Assembly: GCA_036339375.1 (NCBI GenBank)
Contig: JAYZBC010000070.1
Location: 1-45,718 of the forward strand
Direction: 5' to 3'
Length of the DNA: 45,718 bases
From: JAYZBC01 sp036339375
Lineage (GTDB): Bacteria > Pseudomonadota > Alphaproteobacteria > MPNO01 > UBA2964
Below, piece by piece: positions 9,299 through 17,365 of this stretch. Each line of letters begins with the position of its first letter. Positions within the stretch are counted from its first letter, which is position 1. A program made the position numbers and the translations under genes. Under the pieces are notes generated by a model. That model was given only the letters and a program-made list of their open reading frames with translations, was not told where the DNA came from and searched no databases.

Positions 9299-9874
9299 AT
9301 GACGGAATATAAAAACCTAGCATTTAATCAATTTATAGGAGATCTAAGAGATCATTACGAAAAATCACTTCCAGAAACAGAACACTGGGGAGGTGTCCAC
9401 GATCTTCTAAAAATATTGATTTCTGACCAAGAATTGTGCAACGCATCAAAGGCCTGGGAGGCTAAAAAAGGAAGAGAATACGTTCTACATCATGATCAGA
9501 CTTATGATTTTTTTGTAGGCGGATTAGTCCGTGAAGAGAAACATGTGGCCAGTGTCCACGACCACGGTCCAACTTGGACTGTTTATGGGGTGCTGGACGG
9601 AAAAGAAATCACTCATTTATATAAGCGTTTGGACAATGGAGAAAAGCCAGGATATGGAGAGGTTAAACTACTACAAGAATATGAAGCCCCAGCAGGCCAT
9701 GTTGATATAGTGCCCCCTCATATTCCTCATGCGGAAAATGGGAATAGCCCCCGATCTGTTGCTATTACCGTTCGAACAACGAAACCCGGGGGTTACGATC
9801 AAATTAGATTTAACCTAGAAACCGGAAAAACATGGACAACTCGTGGCCTGGACCTTGTACCCCTAGCTGTTTAA
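9299..9874 (+). CDS. Cysteine-dioxygenase-like cupin (thiol dioxygenase fold)
   Basis: 191-residue single-domain cupin. Three histidines match the Fe(II) 3-His site of thiol dioxygenases: H87 and H89 in VHDHGPTWTVYGVLDG and H144 in PPHIPHAENG. The spacing resembles rat CDO (H86, H88, H140). The residue at the crosslinking-Cys position of mammalian CDO is not Cys here (VHDHGPTWT), as in many bacterial homologues. A good Shine-Dalgarno (AAGGAAG) precedes the ATG. No neighbouring gene names the thiol substrate; CDO, 3-mercaptopropionate dioxygenase or a non-thiol cupin oxygenase are all possible. It lies between a DMT transporter and a TauD-type dioxygenase on the same strand. Confidence 0.8.
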   Translation: MTEYKNLAFNQFIGDLRDHYEKSLPETEHWGGVHDLLKILISDQELCNASKAWEAKKGREYVLHHDQTYDFFVGGLVREEKHVASVHDHGPTWTVYGVLDGKEITHLYKRLDNGEKPGYGEVKLLQEYEAPAGHVDIVPPHIPHAENGNSPRSVAITVRTTKPGGYDQIRFNLETGKTWTTRGLDLVPLAV

Positions 9875-10000
9875 AAGCTAAAAGGGAATGTATTTAAACA
9901 CCATATTTTTAAAACTAAATTACCGACGCATCAGCTGAATAAAATATTTTTGAAAAGTCCAATTTTTATAAAATAATTTTAGAAAGAACGGACAAAAGAA

Positions 10001-10897
10001 ATGCCGTTAAAATCAACAACCAAACAAAGTAAAGGCCGGTTTTCTATATTAAAAAAAGGAGCTTGTTTGGGAGCCGAAGTTTCAGGTCTTGACCTTACTG
10101 AAAACATTAGTAACCAAAAATTAAAAATAATTCAAAAAGCTCTGGTTAAACATGAGGTGCTAGTTTTTAAACACCAAAATATTTCATTGGATCAATTTAT
10201 AAAATTTGGAGCCCATATTGGTGAATTGTCAATTCATCCCTTCCGGAATGTAGGAGCAGGAGCCAACAAACTTTCTAGGACAACAAAACCCGGACAGCGT
10301 GAGCTCATTATTTTAGATAACGACGAGAAAAACCCCCCTCACTCTACTGACCAATGGCATAGTGATGAAATGTTCAGGGAGACACCACCATCAGCAACTA
10401 TTCTTCGTTCAAGTATTTTACCAAAATACGGAGGAGATACTATTTTTGCCAGTATGACTACTGCCTATAAAAATCTTAGTTCTCCTTTGCAAAAATTTTG
10501 TTCCAAACTTGAAGCCATCCATGATTTTAAAGTTTTCCGTTCCCTTTATTCTAAAGACCATGAGGGACGTAAGAAGCTATTGGAAATAGAAAAAAATTTT
10601 CCAAACACAACTCATCCCGTAATTAGGACTCATCCGATAAGCAGAAAAAAAGCAGTTTTTGTTAGCCCACAAACTACCATTAAGATCAAAGGCTTACGAA
10701 ATTTTGAGAGTGAAAGTATACTTGATTTACTCTATCGGTTACCCGAAATACCTGAGTACCAATTCAGAGTTAAATGGGAACCGCATATGTTTATTATTTG
10801 GGACAATCGGTCCACTCAGCATTATGCACCCCGAGACTTTTTACCCGATAGGCGCAGAATGGAGCGACTTACAATTAAGGGTGACCGGCCCTTTTAA
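10001..10897 (+). CDS. TauD/TfdA-family Fe(II)/2-oxoglutarate dioxygenase (copy 1)
   Basis: 298-residue cytosolic dioxygenase. The N-terminus has the family signature LGAEVSGLDLTENI (about 23-36). The metal triad is visible as H120 and D122 (QWHSDEMF) and H273 (DNRSTQHYAP), with R288 as the 2-oxoglutarate carboxylate anchor (RRRMERLTIKG). The order and spacing match TauD and TfdA. GGDTIFASM is the expected loop after the first strand pair. It shows less similarity to the two TauD-like genes at 12741 and 14580 than those show to each other. The AT-rich gap before it carries no clear promoter. The substrate is unknown: a sulfonate, an aryloxyalkanoate or another carboxylate. Confidence 0.9.
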   Translation: MPLKSTTKQSKGRFSILKKGACLGAEVSGLDLTENISNQKLKIIQKALVKHEVLVFKHQNISLDQFIKFGAHIGELSIHPFRNVGAGANKLSRTTKPGQRELIILDNDEKNPPHSTDQWHSDEMFRETPPSATILRSSILPKYGGDTIFASMTTAYKNLSSPLQKFCSKLEAIHDFKVFRSLYSKDHEGRKKLLEIEKNFPNTTHPVIRTHPISRKKAVFVSPQTTIKIKGLRNFESESILDLLYRLPEIPEYQFRVKWEPHMFIIWDNRSTQHYAPRDFLPDRRRMERLTIKGDRPF

Positions 10898-10919
10898 ATT
10901 TTATTGATCAAATTCAGTT

Positions 10920-11282
10920 TTATTTGGTTAGTATTTCCCAAGAATGGCCATCAAAATCCCGAAAATATAACCCTCTACCCCCGCGCCGATTATTTATTTT
11001 CATATCATCGGAAGATCTCGGCAAACTACCAAAACTTACACCTTCATTTTTGATCCGAGAAAAAATTTTATCAAAATCTATTTCACTCACTTTAAAAGCA
11101 TAATGATGCCTTTCGAAATGCTTTTTATTATCAAAATCCAATGTCAGACTTTTGTTAACCTTAACCGCAGCAAAATGAGATTTTATTCCCTCATATGAAA
11201 AACCAAAAATATGGGATATAAATTTTGCAGCTTTTTCTTTGTCCTGGCTAGGAACAATCGTGTGATTGAGTTCAATAGTCAC
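10920..11282 (-). CDS. VOC-family protein (glyoxalase/bleomycin-resistance fold)
   Basis: 120-residue single VOC domain. Candidate metal ligands are H7 (ELNHTIV), a central His in RHHYAFKV and the C-terminal Glu in DFDGHSWEIL, which fits the betaalphabetabetabeta repeat. The start is GTG at 11282, preceded by GGAGG with 8-base spacing, so the start is well supported. It converges on the TauD-like gene at 10897 with only 22 bases between stops. It is not closely similar to the tandem VOC pair at 13698-14556. The reaction is unknown. Confidence 0.85.
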   Translation of the reverse strand: MTIELNHTIVPSQDKEKAAKFISHIFGFSYEGIKSHFAAVKVNKSLTLDFDNKKHFERHHYAFKVSEIDFDKIFSRIKNEGVSFGSLPRSSDDMKINNRRGGRGLYFRDFDGHSWEILTK

Positions 11283-11497
11283 AAATAAAACCTCCGAGAA
11301 AATTTAATTTAACTTTGGAGTCTTGAAACACACGCATATTTTATTTCTGACTGTTAATTTATCAGATTCAGTACAAAATAAAACGATCCTTTATTTTATT
11401 CCATTGTAATAATCAAAATTCAGATGAATTTTAAATAGTTTGTTCATTCCAAAAATCCATTTAACCCAAAATTACTTTTACGCTAAAGGTCTTTTCA

Positions 11498-12562
11498 TCA
11501 ATTTTGTTGAACACGCCTTTTTATTTCATCGCTAGACGCTGTATACCTATAAGCTCGGAAAACCCAATTAATGTTTCCTAAAACAGGATGGGGTTGATGG
11601 TAAGGATTTGAAAATTCCCATACTGTTTCACCTTTCTTAGTAACTTCAAATATCCTTCCAAACCCCCCTTCACAAATTAATGTATTCCCATTTCTCAAGC
11701 GTTGGGCACCGGAGATATGCGGGCTAAAAAAATCCATGCCTCGATCCGCCATATATTCCCAAACACGCTTTTTGTTTTTGGGATTAATTTCTAAAATTTT
11801 AGAATGCGGGTGTTCTAAAGGGGATAAATGCCCGTTAGCAAACAACAATATATTCTGGTTAGCCAACATATGGGAATCATGTTGGCCCCCAAACAAATCG
11901 TCTCTCATTTCCCACTTAATTTTTCGTGTTTTTTTGTTGATAATCATAATGGTATTGATAACACGAAAACTCACCATAATATCCCCGTTTGGTAATGGGG
12001 CGACCGTATTTGCATGAGCAAATTCTGCTCTATGAAATAAAGGCGTAATTGGGTATTTTTCAATTTCCATTTCAGAAGTGCGCCACTCCCATACGACACT
12101 GCCGTTAGGATCTACTTCTCTAATAACATCTCCATATATTCGACCATCTGGCGCTTCTGAATTTGGTACACCACCTCTGACCCGTTTTTGGTCTTTTTTC
12201 TTCAGAACTTCCCAAGCTATATAAATCGTATTCCCGTTTTTTAAACGACGAGCATCATGGTGTTGGTTTTCATCATAATGTTCCCAAATCACTTTTCCTT
12301 TCCAGTCGTATTCACGAATTATTCCACCCTTTCCTGCCATAAGGGGCGGCCCTTCCCTTTGTTGCTGTGTTATAAATAGATTGCCATTGGGCAAGAGCAT
12401 GCCGTGGTAGCCTGGTTCATTGAGTTTCCAAAGGTGCACCTCATTCCCCTTCATATCGATTAGAAAGGCTCTATCCTGCCTAAGAGGAACCACCAAAGTG
12501 AACCCTTTTAAAGACTTCGACTTTTTATAAATACTAATCCCCATTGGTGGTTTAAAGGGCAT
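11498..12562 (-). CDS. Arylsulfotransferase-like beta-propeller protein
   Basis: 354-residue protein made of repeating blades carrying an L-x-NGN-x-(L/I) motif: LLPNGNLFI, RLKNGNTIYI, PLPNGDIMV, MLANQNILL and RLRNGNTLI. Blade-closing stretches such as DPNGSVVWEW and KKGETVWEF also recur. This fits the arylsulfotransferase (ASST)/PQQ-propeller family. Conserved histidines precede several blades (YHGML, HHDARR, AHANTV, QHDSHM), where ASST places its catalytic His. No signal peptide is visible at the N-terminus (MPFKPPMGISIYKKSK), unlike periplasmic ASSTs, so a cytosolic location or non-classical role is possible. The Shine-Dalgarno (TAGGAG) is well placed before the ATG at 12562. Sulfotransfer is a family-based guess; a structural or binding role is equally possible. 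Confidence 0.75.
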   Translation of the reverse strand: MPFKPPMGISIYKKSKSLKGFTLVVPLRQDRAFLIDMKGNEVHLWKLNEPGYHGMLLPNGNLFITQQQREGPPLMAGKGGIIREYDWKGKVIWEHYDENQHHDARRLKNGNTIYIAWEVLKKKDQKRVRGGVPNSEAPDGRIYGDVIREVDPNGSVVWEWRTSEMEIEKYPITPLFHRAEFAHANTVAPLPNGDIMVSFRVINTIMIINKKTRKIKWEMRDDLFGGQHDSHMLANQNILLFANGHLSPLEHPHSKILEINPKNKKRVWEYMADRGMDFFSPHISGAQRLRNGNTLICEGGFGRIFEVTKKGETVWEFSNPYHQPHPVLGNINWVFRAYRYTASSDEIKRRVQQN

Positions 12563-12740
12563 TTTAATCTCCTAACATTTTTTTTCTTATTAAATGATAA
12601 AGGTAATTCTTAAAATCAATAAAAAGTGTAAACAGTCACTTTAACCTTTACGTTTAAAATGTATGCTAAAGTCTATTTTATAGAGACATGATAGGCTACA
12701 TTTTTGAAAGACATTGCATAACGTGAAAGGAAACACGAAA

Positions 12741-13601
12741 ATGGCTAAGTCATTTGAAGTCCGTCCACTTTGTCCGGCACTTGGCGCAGAGATAATTGGA
12801 CTTGATATATCCAAACCTTTGGATAAAGCCACTTCCCAAGAACTGGCCGAGACTTGGCGCGACTACCTCCTTCTTTTATTTAGAAAACCAGACATGACCC
12901 AGCAAGAACAGATCCGTTTTGCAAAATGTTTTGGAACAATTGGAGAAAGGCCTAAACCGGCAGACAGCCGTCCGGAAGACTATTCCCAACTTGATCAGGC
13001 ATTTATGCTGGTTACAAATATTCGGAAAGATGGAAAACCAATAGGTACTCTGCCTGATGGCGAAATGATGTTTCATCACGACACCATATACAAGGCCAAA
13101 CCCCACATTGGCACACTCCTTTATGCCATTGAAGTTCCTTCTGTAGGGGGAAATACGCTCTTCACTAATTTATATTTGGCCTATAACGCCCTTTCCAATG
13201 AAATTAAAAAAAGAGTAGAAGGACGAAAAGCAAAACACGTATATGATTACGAACGGATAAACGAAAGAAATACTGAGGAAGGGGCTGGTGATTTGTTAGA
13301 AAGCTACTCACACCCAGTATGTATTACGCATCCTCGTTCCCAAAGAAAAGCTCTCTACGTTGATAGGTTAATGACAGCAGAGATTGAAGGTCTATCGGAA
13401 GAAGAGAGTGAAAAAATTCTTAATACGATGTTTGATACAGCAGAACGTAAAGATTTTGTTTACGAACATATTTGGAAGCCAGGTGACCTATTGTTGTGGG
13501 ATAATTTATGTTCGTCCCACGCTCGTACTAATTTTTCCGACGGTGAACGGCGTTTGTTAAGGCGTTGCCAGGTTCAGACGGAAACCATCCCCATGGAGTA
13601 A
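12741..13601 (+). CDS. TauD/TfdA-family Fe(II)/2-oxoglutarate dioxygenase (copy 2)
   Basis: 286 residues from the ATG at 12741, preceded by AAAGGA about 9 bases upstream; the TTG at 12714 is less likely. The signature LGAEIIGLDISKPLD is at about 14-28. The metal triad is H112-x-D114 (MMFHHDTIY) and H260 (CSSHARTNF), with R270/R271 (GERRLL) as the co-substrate anchor. The GGNTLFTNLYLAY, KPGDLLLWDN and SHARTNFSDGERRLLRR stretches closely parallel the copy at 14580, marking these two as paralogues. Two tandem VOC genes lie directly between them on the same strand. The substrate is unknown. Confidence 0.91.
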   Translation: MAKSFEVRPLCPALGAEIIGLDISKPLDKATSQELAETWRDYLLLLFRKPDMTQQEQIRFAKCFGTIGERPKPADSRPEDYSQLDQAFMLVTNIRKDGKPIGTLPDGEMMFHHDTIYKAKPHIGTLLYAIEVPSVGGNTLFTNLYLAYNALSNEIKKRVEGRKAKHVYDYERINERNTEEGAGDLLESYSHPVCITHPRSQRKALYVDRLMTAEIEGLSEEESEKILNTMFDTAERKDFVYEHIWKPGDLLLWDNLCSSHARTNFSDGERRLLRRCQVQTETIPME

Positions 13602-13697
13602 AAGAAAAAATTTGAAAAATAATTTTCATTTTTTTGATTATCGGTTACATTAAAGAGTAAACAATACTTACACTATAAGAAAATAACAGGAGGTTTA

Positions 13698-14105
13698 ATG
13701 TCAAAGATTCGTCATCTTGCGATAATGTGTGTAGACCCGGAAAAAACAAGTTCCTTTTACGAAGATGTTTTTGATTTAAAAGTTCTATACAAATCAAAGG
13801 GGAGTGTTTATATGACCGACGGTTACATAAACTTAGCCCTATTACGTAGCAAGACAGAGAATACACCACCTGGGTTGTATCATTTTGGCTTTCACGTTGA
13901 AGACGGAAAAGAAATTGATCAACGAATTGGTGAGATTACGGGCCGCAAAGCAACAGTGCGTCCAGATGACAGACCCTACGCTGAAACAAGAGGTATGGAC
14001 CCGGATGGAAATCTTTTTGATATTTCTGTACACGGTTACATGACAGAAGAGTTCGCTCCTAGTCGACGTGAGGAGACCAAAGAAAAAGAAAAGATAGACG
14101 CATAA
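13698..14105 (+). CDS. VOC-family protein, tandem copy A
   Basis: 135-residue single VOC domain. Likely metal ligands are H6 (IRHLAIM), the His in GLYHFGFHV and the C-terminal Asp/Glu region (GMDPDGNLFDISVHG). An excellent Shine-Dalgarno (AGGAGG) lies 6 bases before the ATG at 13698. It is a clear paralogue of the next gene: both share VDPE, FYE-(D/E)VF, YMTDGYIN, the DRPYAE-RGMDP core and a charged lysine-rich tail ending KEKIDA or KEKVDA. The charged tail is not part of the VOC fold. Substrate unknown; extradiol-type or glyoxalase-type chemistry are both open. Confidence 0.87.
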   Translation: MSKIRHLAIMCVDPEKTSSFYEDVFDLKVLYKSKGSVYMTDGYINLALLRSKTENTPPGLYHFGFHVEDGKEIDQRIGEITGRKATVRPDDRPYAETRGMDPDGNLFDISVHGYMTEEFAPSRREETKEKEKIDA

Positions 14106-14145
14106 AAATAAAATTCAAAACTTTTTAACAAGAAGGAGGAGCATT

Positions 14146-14556
14146 ATGGCGAAAATTAAACATATAGCACTCATAACAGTGGACCCAGAACGGTTAGCAA
14201 AGTTTTATGAGGAAGTTTTTGAAATGAAACGCTTGAACTCAGATGGCAATGGGGCAATTTACATGACAGATGGTTATATAAATGTCGCGTTGTTAACCAA
14301 TAAAGCTGAAGGAAAACCGAATGGTTTAAATCATTTTGGCTTTGAAATTGAAGATCAAGAAGAAATTGCTGACCGAATGGAAAAATGGGGAATTAATAGA
14401 CCCGGAGAAAGACCTGCTGACAGGCCCTATGCAGAAAGAAGAGGCATGGACCCTGAAGGTAACAATTTTGATCTTTCTGTTCACGGCTTTCAAGACACGG
14501 AGTACAAGGCAGAACGAGATACAAGAGTTAAACCAAAAGAAAAGGTTGATGCTTAA
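14146..14556 (+). CDS. VOC-family protein, tandem copy B
   Basis: 136-residue single VOC domain with the same architecture as the preceding gene: KHIALITVDPERLAKFYEEVF, YMTDGYINVALL, GLNHFGFEIED, RPYAERRGMDPEGNNFDLSVHG and the charged tail. Start ATG at 14146 with a strong Shine-Dalgarno (AAGGAGGAG) 5-8 bases upstream. Only 40 bases separate it from copy A, so the two are probably co-transcribed and may form a heterodimer, since VOC proteins build active sites across paired domains; that is inference. A TauD-like dioxygenase begins 24 bases downstream. Confidence 0.87.
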   Translation: MAKIKHIALITVDPERLAKFYEEVFEMKRLNSDGNGAIYMTDGYINVALLTNKAEGKPNGLNHFGFEIEDQEEIADRMEKWGINRPGERPADRPYAERRGMDPEGNNFDLSVHGFQDTEYKAERDTRVKPKEKVDA

Positions 14557-14579
14557 ATAATCTGGTTAATTTTTTGTAA

Positions 14580-15461
14580 ATGGCTATCAAAGTCATTCCC
14601 GCTGATGCACCGTTGGGCGCTGAAGTTTGCGGCGTAAACCTCTCTCGACCCTTGGATCGAGGGACGATTGAAGTCGTCCACGAAGCCTGGCTTGAGCATT
14701 TGGTGATTTACTTTCGTGGCCAGGAAATCGACCAACACCAGCAACTAGCCTTTACCCAGCATTTCGGCGAGGTGGGTGCCATGCGCTCGCCTCGCACACA
14801 ACTTGATCTCAAGGGAATTCCACAGGAGCCCGGCATTATGACGGTGTCCAACATCCGACGGAATGGAAAACCTCTGGGTCTTGCGCACGATGGTGAAATG
14901 TGGTTCCACTCCGACATGTGTTTTGACGAAAACCCCTTAAAGGCAACCCTCCTTTACGGTATTGAGATCCCCTCCAAGGGGGGCAATACGCTGTTCGCTA
15001 ACATGTACCTCGCTTACGAACGCCTTTCCAAAGACATTAAAGAGACGATCCGCGGCCGGACAGCGTTACAAATGCACGAATTTCATCGTACCGACCGTCC
15101 TCAATTACGGGAAGATATGTCTGATGTGGCACACTTTTCTCACCCTGTGGCGATCACTCATGCCGAGACAGGGCGTCAAGCTCTCTTTGTAAACCGGCTG
15201 ATGACCGCTCGAATTAACGGACTCGACGTTGCTGACAGTGATATGTTGATTGACGAGCTTCTGCGGGTGTCCGAAGACCCTGCAATTGTCTACGAACATG
15301 TCTGGAAGCCTGGGGACCTGGTGATGTGGGATAATCGCTGTGTAACCCACGCCCGAACGGACTTTTCTGAAACCGAGCGCAGATTGCTACGGCGTACCAC
15401 GACCGACGGTTCTCGCCCCTTTGAAACCATGGTGGAGTATAGTTCGGCGGGTGCTCCATAG
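14580..15461 (+). CDS. TauD/TfdA-family Fe(II)/2-oxoglutarate dioxygenase (copy 3, GC-richer)
   Basis: 293-residue dioxygenase with LGAEVCGVNLSRPLD at about 12-26, metal triad H110 and D112 (MWFHSDMCF) plus H257 (CVTHARTDF), and R268/R271 (TERRLLRR) as 2-oxoglutarate anchor. It is closely parallel to the copy at 12741 over GGNTLFANMYLAY and KPGDLVMWDN. Base composition is visibly GC-richer than the flanking genes, and no convincing Shine-Dalgarno precedes the ATG at 14580. Both suggest separate acquisition rather than local duplication. It follows the tandem VOC pair by 24 bases, so read-through expression is plausible. Substrate unknown. Confidence 0.91.
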   Translation: MAIKVIPADAPLGAEVCGVNLSRPLDRGTIEVVHEAWLEHLVIYFRGQEIDQHQQLAFTQHFGEVGAMRSPRTQLDLKGIPQEPGIMTVSNIRRNGKPLGLAHDGEMWFHSDMCFDENPLKATLLYGIEIPSKGGNTLFANMYLAYERLSKDIKETIRGRTALQMHEFHRTDRPQLREDMSDVAHFSHPVAITHAETGRQALFVNRLMTARINGLDVADSDMLIDELLRVSEDPAIVYEHVWKPGDLVMWDNRCVTHARTDFSETERRLLRRTTTDGSRPFETMVEYSSAGAP

Positions 15462-15827
15462 AAACGCCAACAGTCCTCTACCCGCACACCGTCGCAATTT
15501 AAAGGCTGATATTTAGGACTACAGAAAGGAATTTTATAAAATAAAAATAATATCAAATTCTTTGCAAACCCCGGAAACTACTTGCTACGGTTAAGGGGCT
15601 TCTTAAGATGTGGTCCGGTTTTGTCCGGTAAAGTGCTACTGCTGGTCGCTTTATACGGAAAGAAGAATTAACAATCCTGAGTAAAACAATTTACCTTTCT
15701 GGGCATGTTTATAAAAACACAACATTTAAAACAGAACGGAACTCAAACATTAAAACAAAGAGAATATTTCTTCTAAATAGGAAAAAAAAGTTTTGTAATT
15801 GGTAGCTAATTCTCTAACTAATTTAAT
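15462..15827. other. Non-coding gap of 366 bases
   Basis: No credible gene on either strand. The first 80 bases keep the higher GC of the preceding dioxygenase gene, then the sequence returns to AT-rich. Around 15569-15599 there is CCCCGG...AAGGGG-like partial symmetry, and near 15612-15630 a short direct repeat of GTCCGGT, neither strong enough to name. It may be the scar at the right end of the GC-richer insert. Confidence 0.4.
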
Positions 15828-17195
15828 TTATAACGAAATTCGTCCAATATTCTTTTCAATCGTCAACTTAGTCCCGTAACGTTCGGATAAACGTTTCATT
15901 CTTTCTAAAATTTTCTTTGATATTTCTTTTTGAGCTAAAACTGGGCGTCCTCTTTGGGCACGGGGACGTCCAAATCCTTGGTCAATTGGGTAAATCAAAA
16001 TTTCAAATGGTTTTCTATTTTTAAACCGACAAAAAACAATTATATTTTCCCAAAAGCCTGGGGAAGCAGGATGACCCTTTGTGTCTCCTTCTGTTCGGGC
16101 ATCAAGAAAGTCGGCCGGAGTTGCTTCGGGAGGAAGATCAAAGCGTCTATAAGCTTCGTCGGGGAAAAAAGGGACTGTTTCGTTTTGAAATATAAAATTT
16201 CCAACGCTATAGAGAATTGGTTTTCCTTTATAAATTTCGATTCCCAAAGGAGTATGAGCTCCATGACCTACAAAGATATCTGCACCCTCGTCAATGGAAC
16301 GGTGAGCAAAATCCGTCGCAAATTCTCCAAGTTCTTCTAATTCTGCCCGAGATCCAGCAGTCATCGCACTTTGCCCTCCAAATTCGTGACTATGGAAAGA
16401 TACAATCACCCAATCTGCCATTCTACGAGCTTCTCGGATCGCTCTTAGATTTTCTAATACATCTGTTTCATCACATTTTGATTTAATAGAAAAATTGTTA
16501 CCTTTTAAAAATGTTTGATTTAAAAAATTCACTTCATTTTTTTCTGCATTAGGGATATCACGTTCGCTAAAAAAATGGCGCCTATCACGGGCGGTAGCTT
16601 TTTCAAAGCCAAGTTTTTCATTCAAATATTGAAGAGTATTAAAACTATCTGGATCAATTGTATAAGTCGTTTTATGACCAAAAGGATTAATTCCGGGACG
16701 CCCTATAACGTCTGCTCTTTGTGCACCCGCTCGGTTCCATTCTTTATAGGTTGCTGTGGTCGCAACGAGCCCTACCCTCCCATTAGGGGTGTCTACATAA
16801 CCAGGGCTCCGGGCCTCAGCTAAATTTTGACCTGATCCTGCATGCGCAATACCAGCACGATCAAGGTGCCGAATTGTTGCCATTACGCCCCCCTCACCGT
16901 AATCAAAGGCATGGTTATTTGCGCATGAAACAATATCAATTCCCAACCATTTTAAGTCCTCCAAATATTGGGGAGGTGTGGTCATGTAAGTCCCCTGGGT
17001 AATACCAGGCCTTCCCTCTTTCCAGGTTCTTACGGAACCTTCTAGATTGGCAAACAAACAATCTGCGCCCCGTAAAATTTCGACGAGTTCTAAAAAAGGT
17101 TTTTCCCTAAAAACACTCATTCTTCTCGTCAGCATAGTATCACCAGCAAGTGCTATATTGATTTTTCCAGTTTCAGATTCATATACCTTTGCCAT
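15828..17195 (-). CDS. CapA-family (poly-gamma-glutamate synthesis-like) metallophosphoesterase-fold protein
   Basis: 455-residue protein of the CapA/PGA_cap family. Motifs appear in order: ALAGDTMLTRR (about 14-24), LFANLEGSVR, IVSCANNHAFDYG, IAHAGSGQNLAEA, VIVSFHSHEFGG, DIFVGHGAHTPLG and KPILYSVGNFIFQ. Conserved Asp, Asn and His residues in these fit a calcineurin-like dinuclear metal site. No signal peptide or lipoprotein box is visible, unlike Bacillus CapA, so a cytosolic role is suggested. No capB or capC partner is nearby, so polyglutamate synthesis is not supported; stand-alone CapA proteins have poorly known functions. ATG at 17195 follows a weak AAGG. Confidence 0.86.
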   Translation of the reverse strand: MAKVYESETGKINIALAGDTMLTRRMSVFREKPFLELVEILRGADCLFANLEGSVRTWKEGRPGITQGTYMTTPPQYLEDLKWLGIDIVSCANNHAFDYGEGGVMATIRHLDRAGIAHAGSGQNLAEARSPGYVDTPNGRVGLVATTATYKEWNRAGAQRADVIGRPGINPFGHKTTYTIDPDSFNTLQYLNEKLGFEKATARDRRHFFSERDIPNAEKNEVNFLNQTFLKGNNFSIKSKCDETDVLENLRAIREARRMADWVIVSFHSHEFGGQSAMTAGSRAELEELGEFATDFAHRSIDEGADIFVGHGAHTPLGIEIYKGKPILYSVGNFIFQNETVPFFPDEAYRRFDLPPEATPADFLDARTEGDTKGHPASPGFWENIIVFCRFKNRKPFEILIYPIDQGFGRPRAQRGRPVLAQKEISKKILERMKRLSERYGTKLTIEKNIGRISL

Positions 17196-17365
17196 TACAA
17201 ACCTTTTTTGAATTTTTAAAATTTTAAGAGTTACATATTATTTTACTAAAAGCCAACGACCTTATTTGACCATTACAGAACTCGCTTGCATAATAAACAC
17301 TCAATTAAATAAAAAAATATAGGATTAATCCTTTCTTTAAACCTTAAACTATTTTGGAGGAAAAA

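Noticed and set aside
15569..15630. Partial symmetry and a GTCCGGT direct repeat in the 15462-15827 gap
   Set aside because: Too short and imperfect to be an RNA gene, riboswitch or attachment site.
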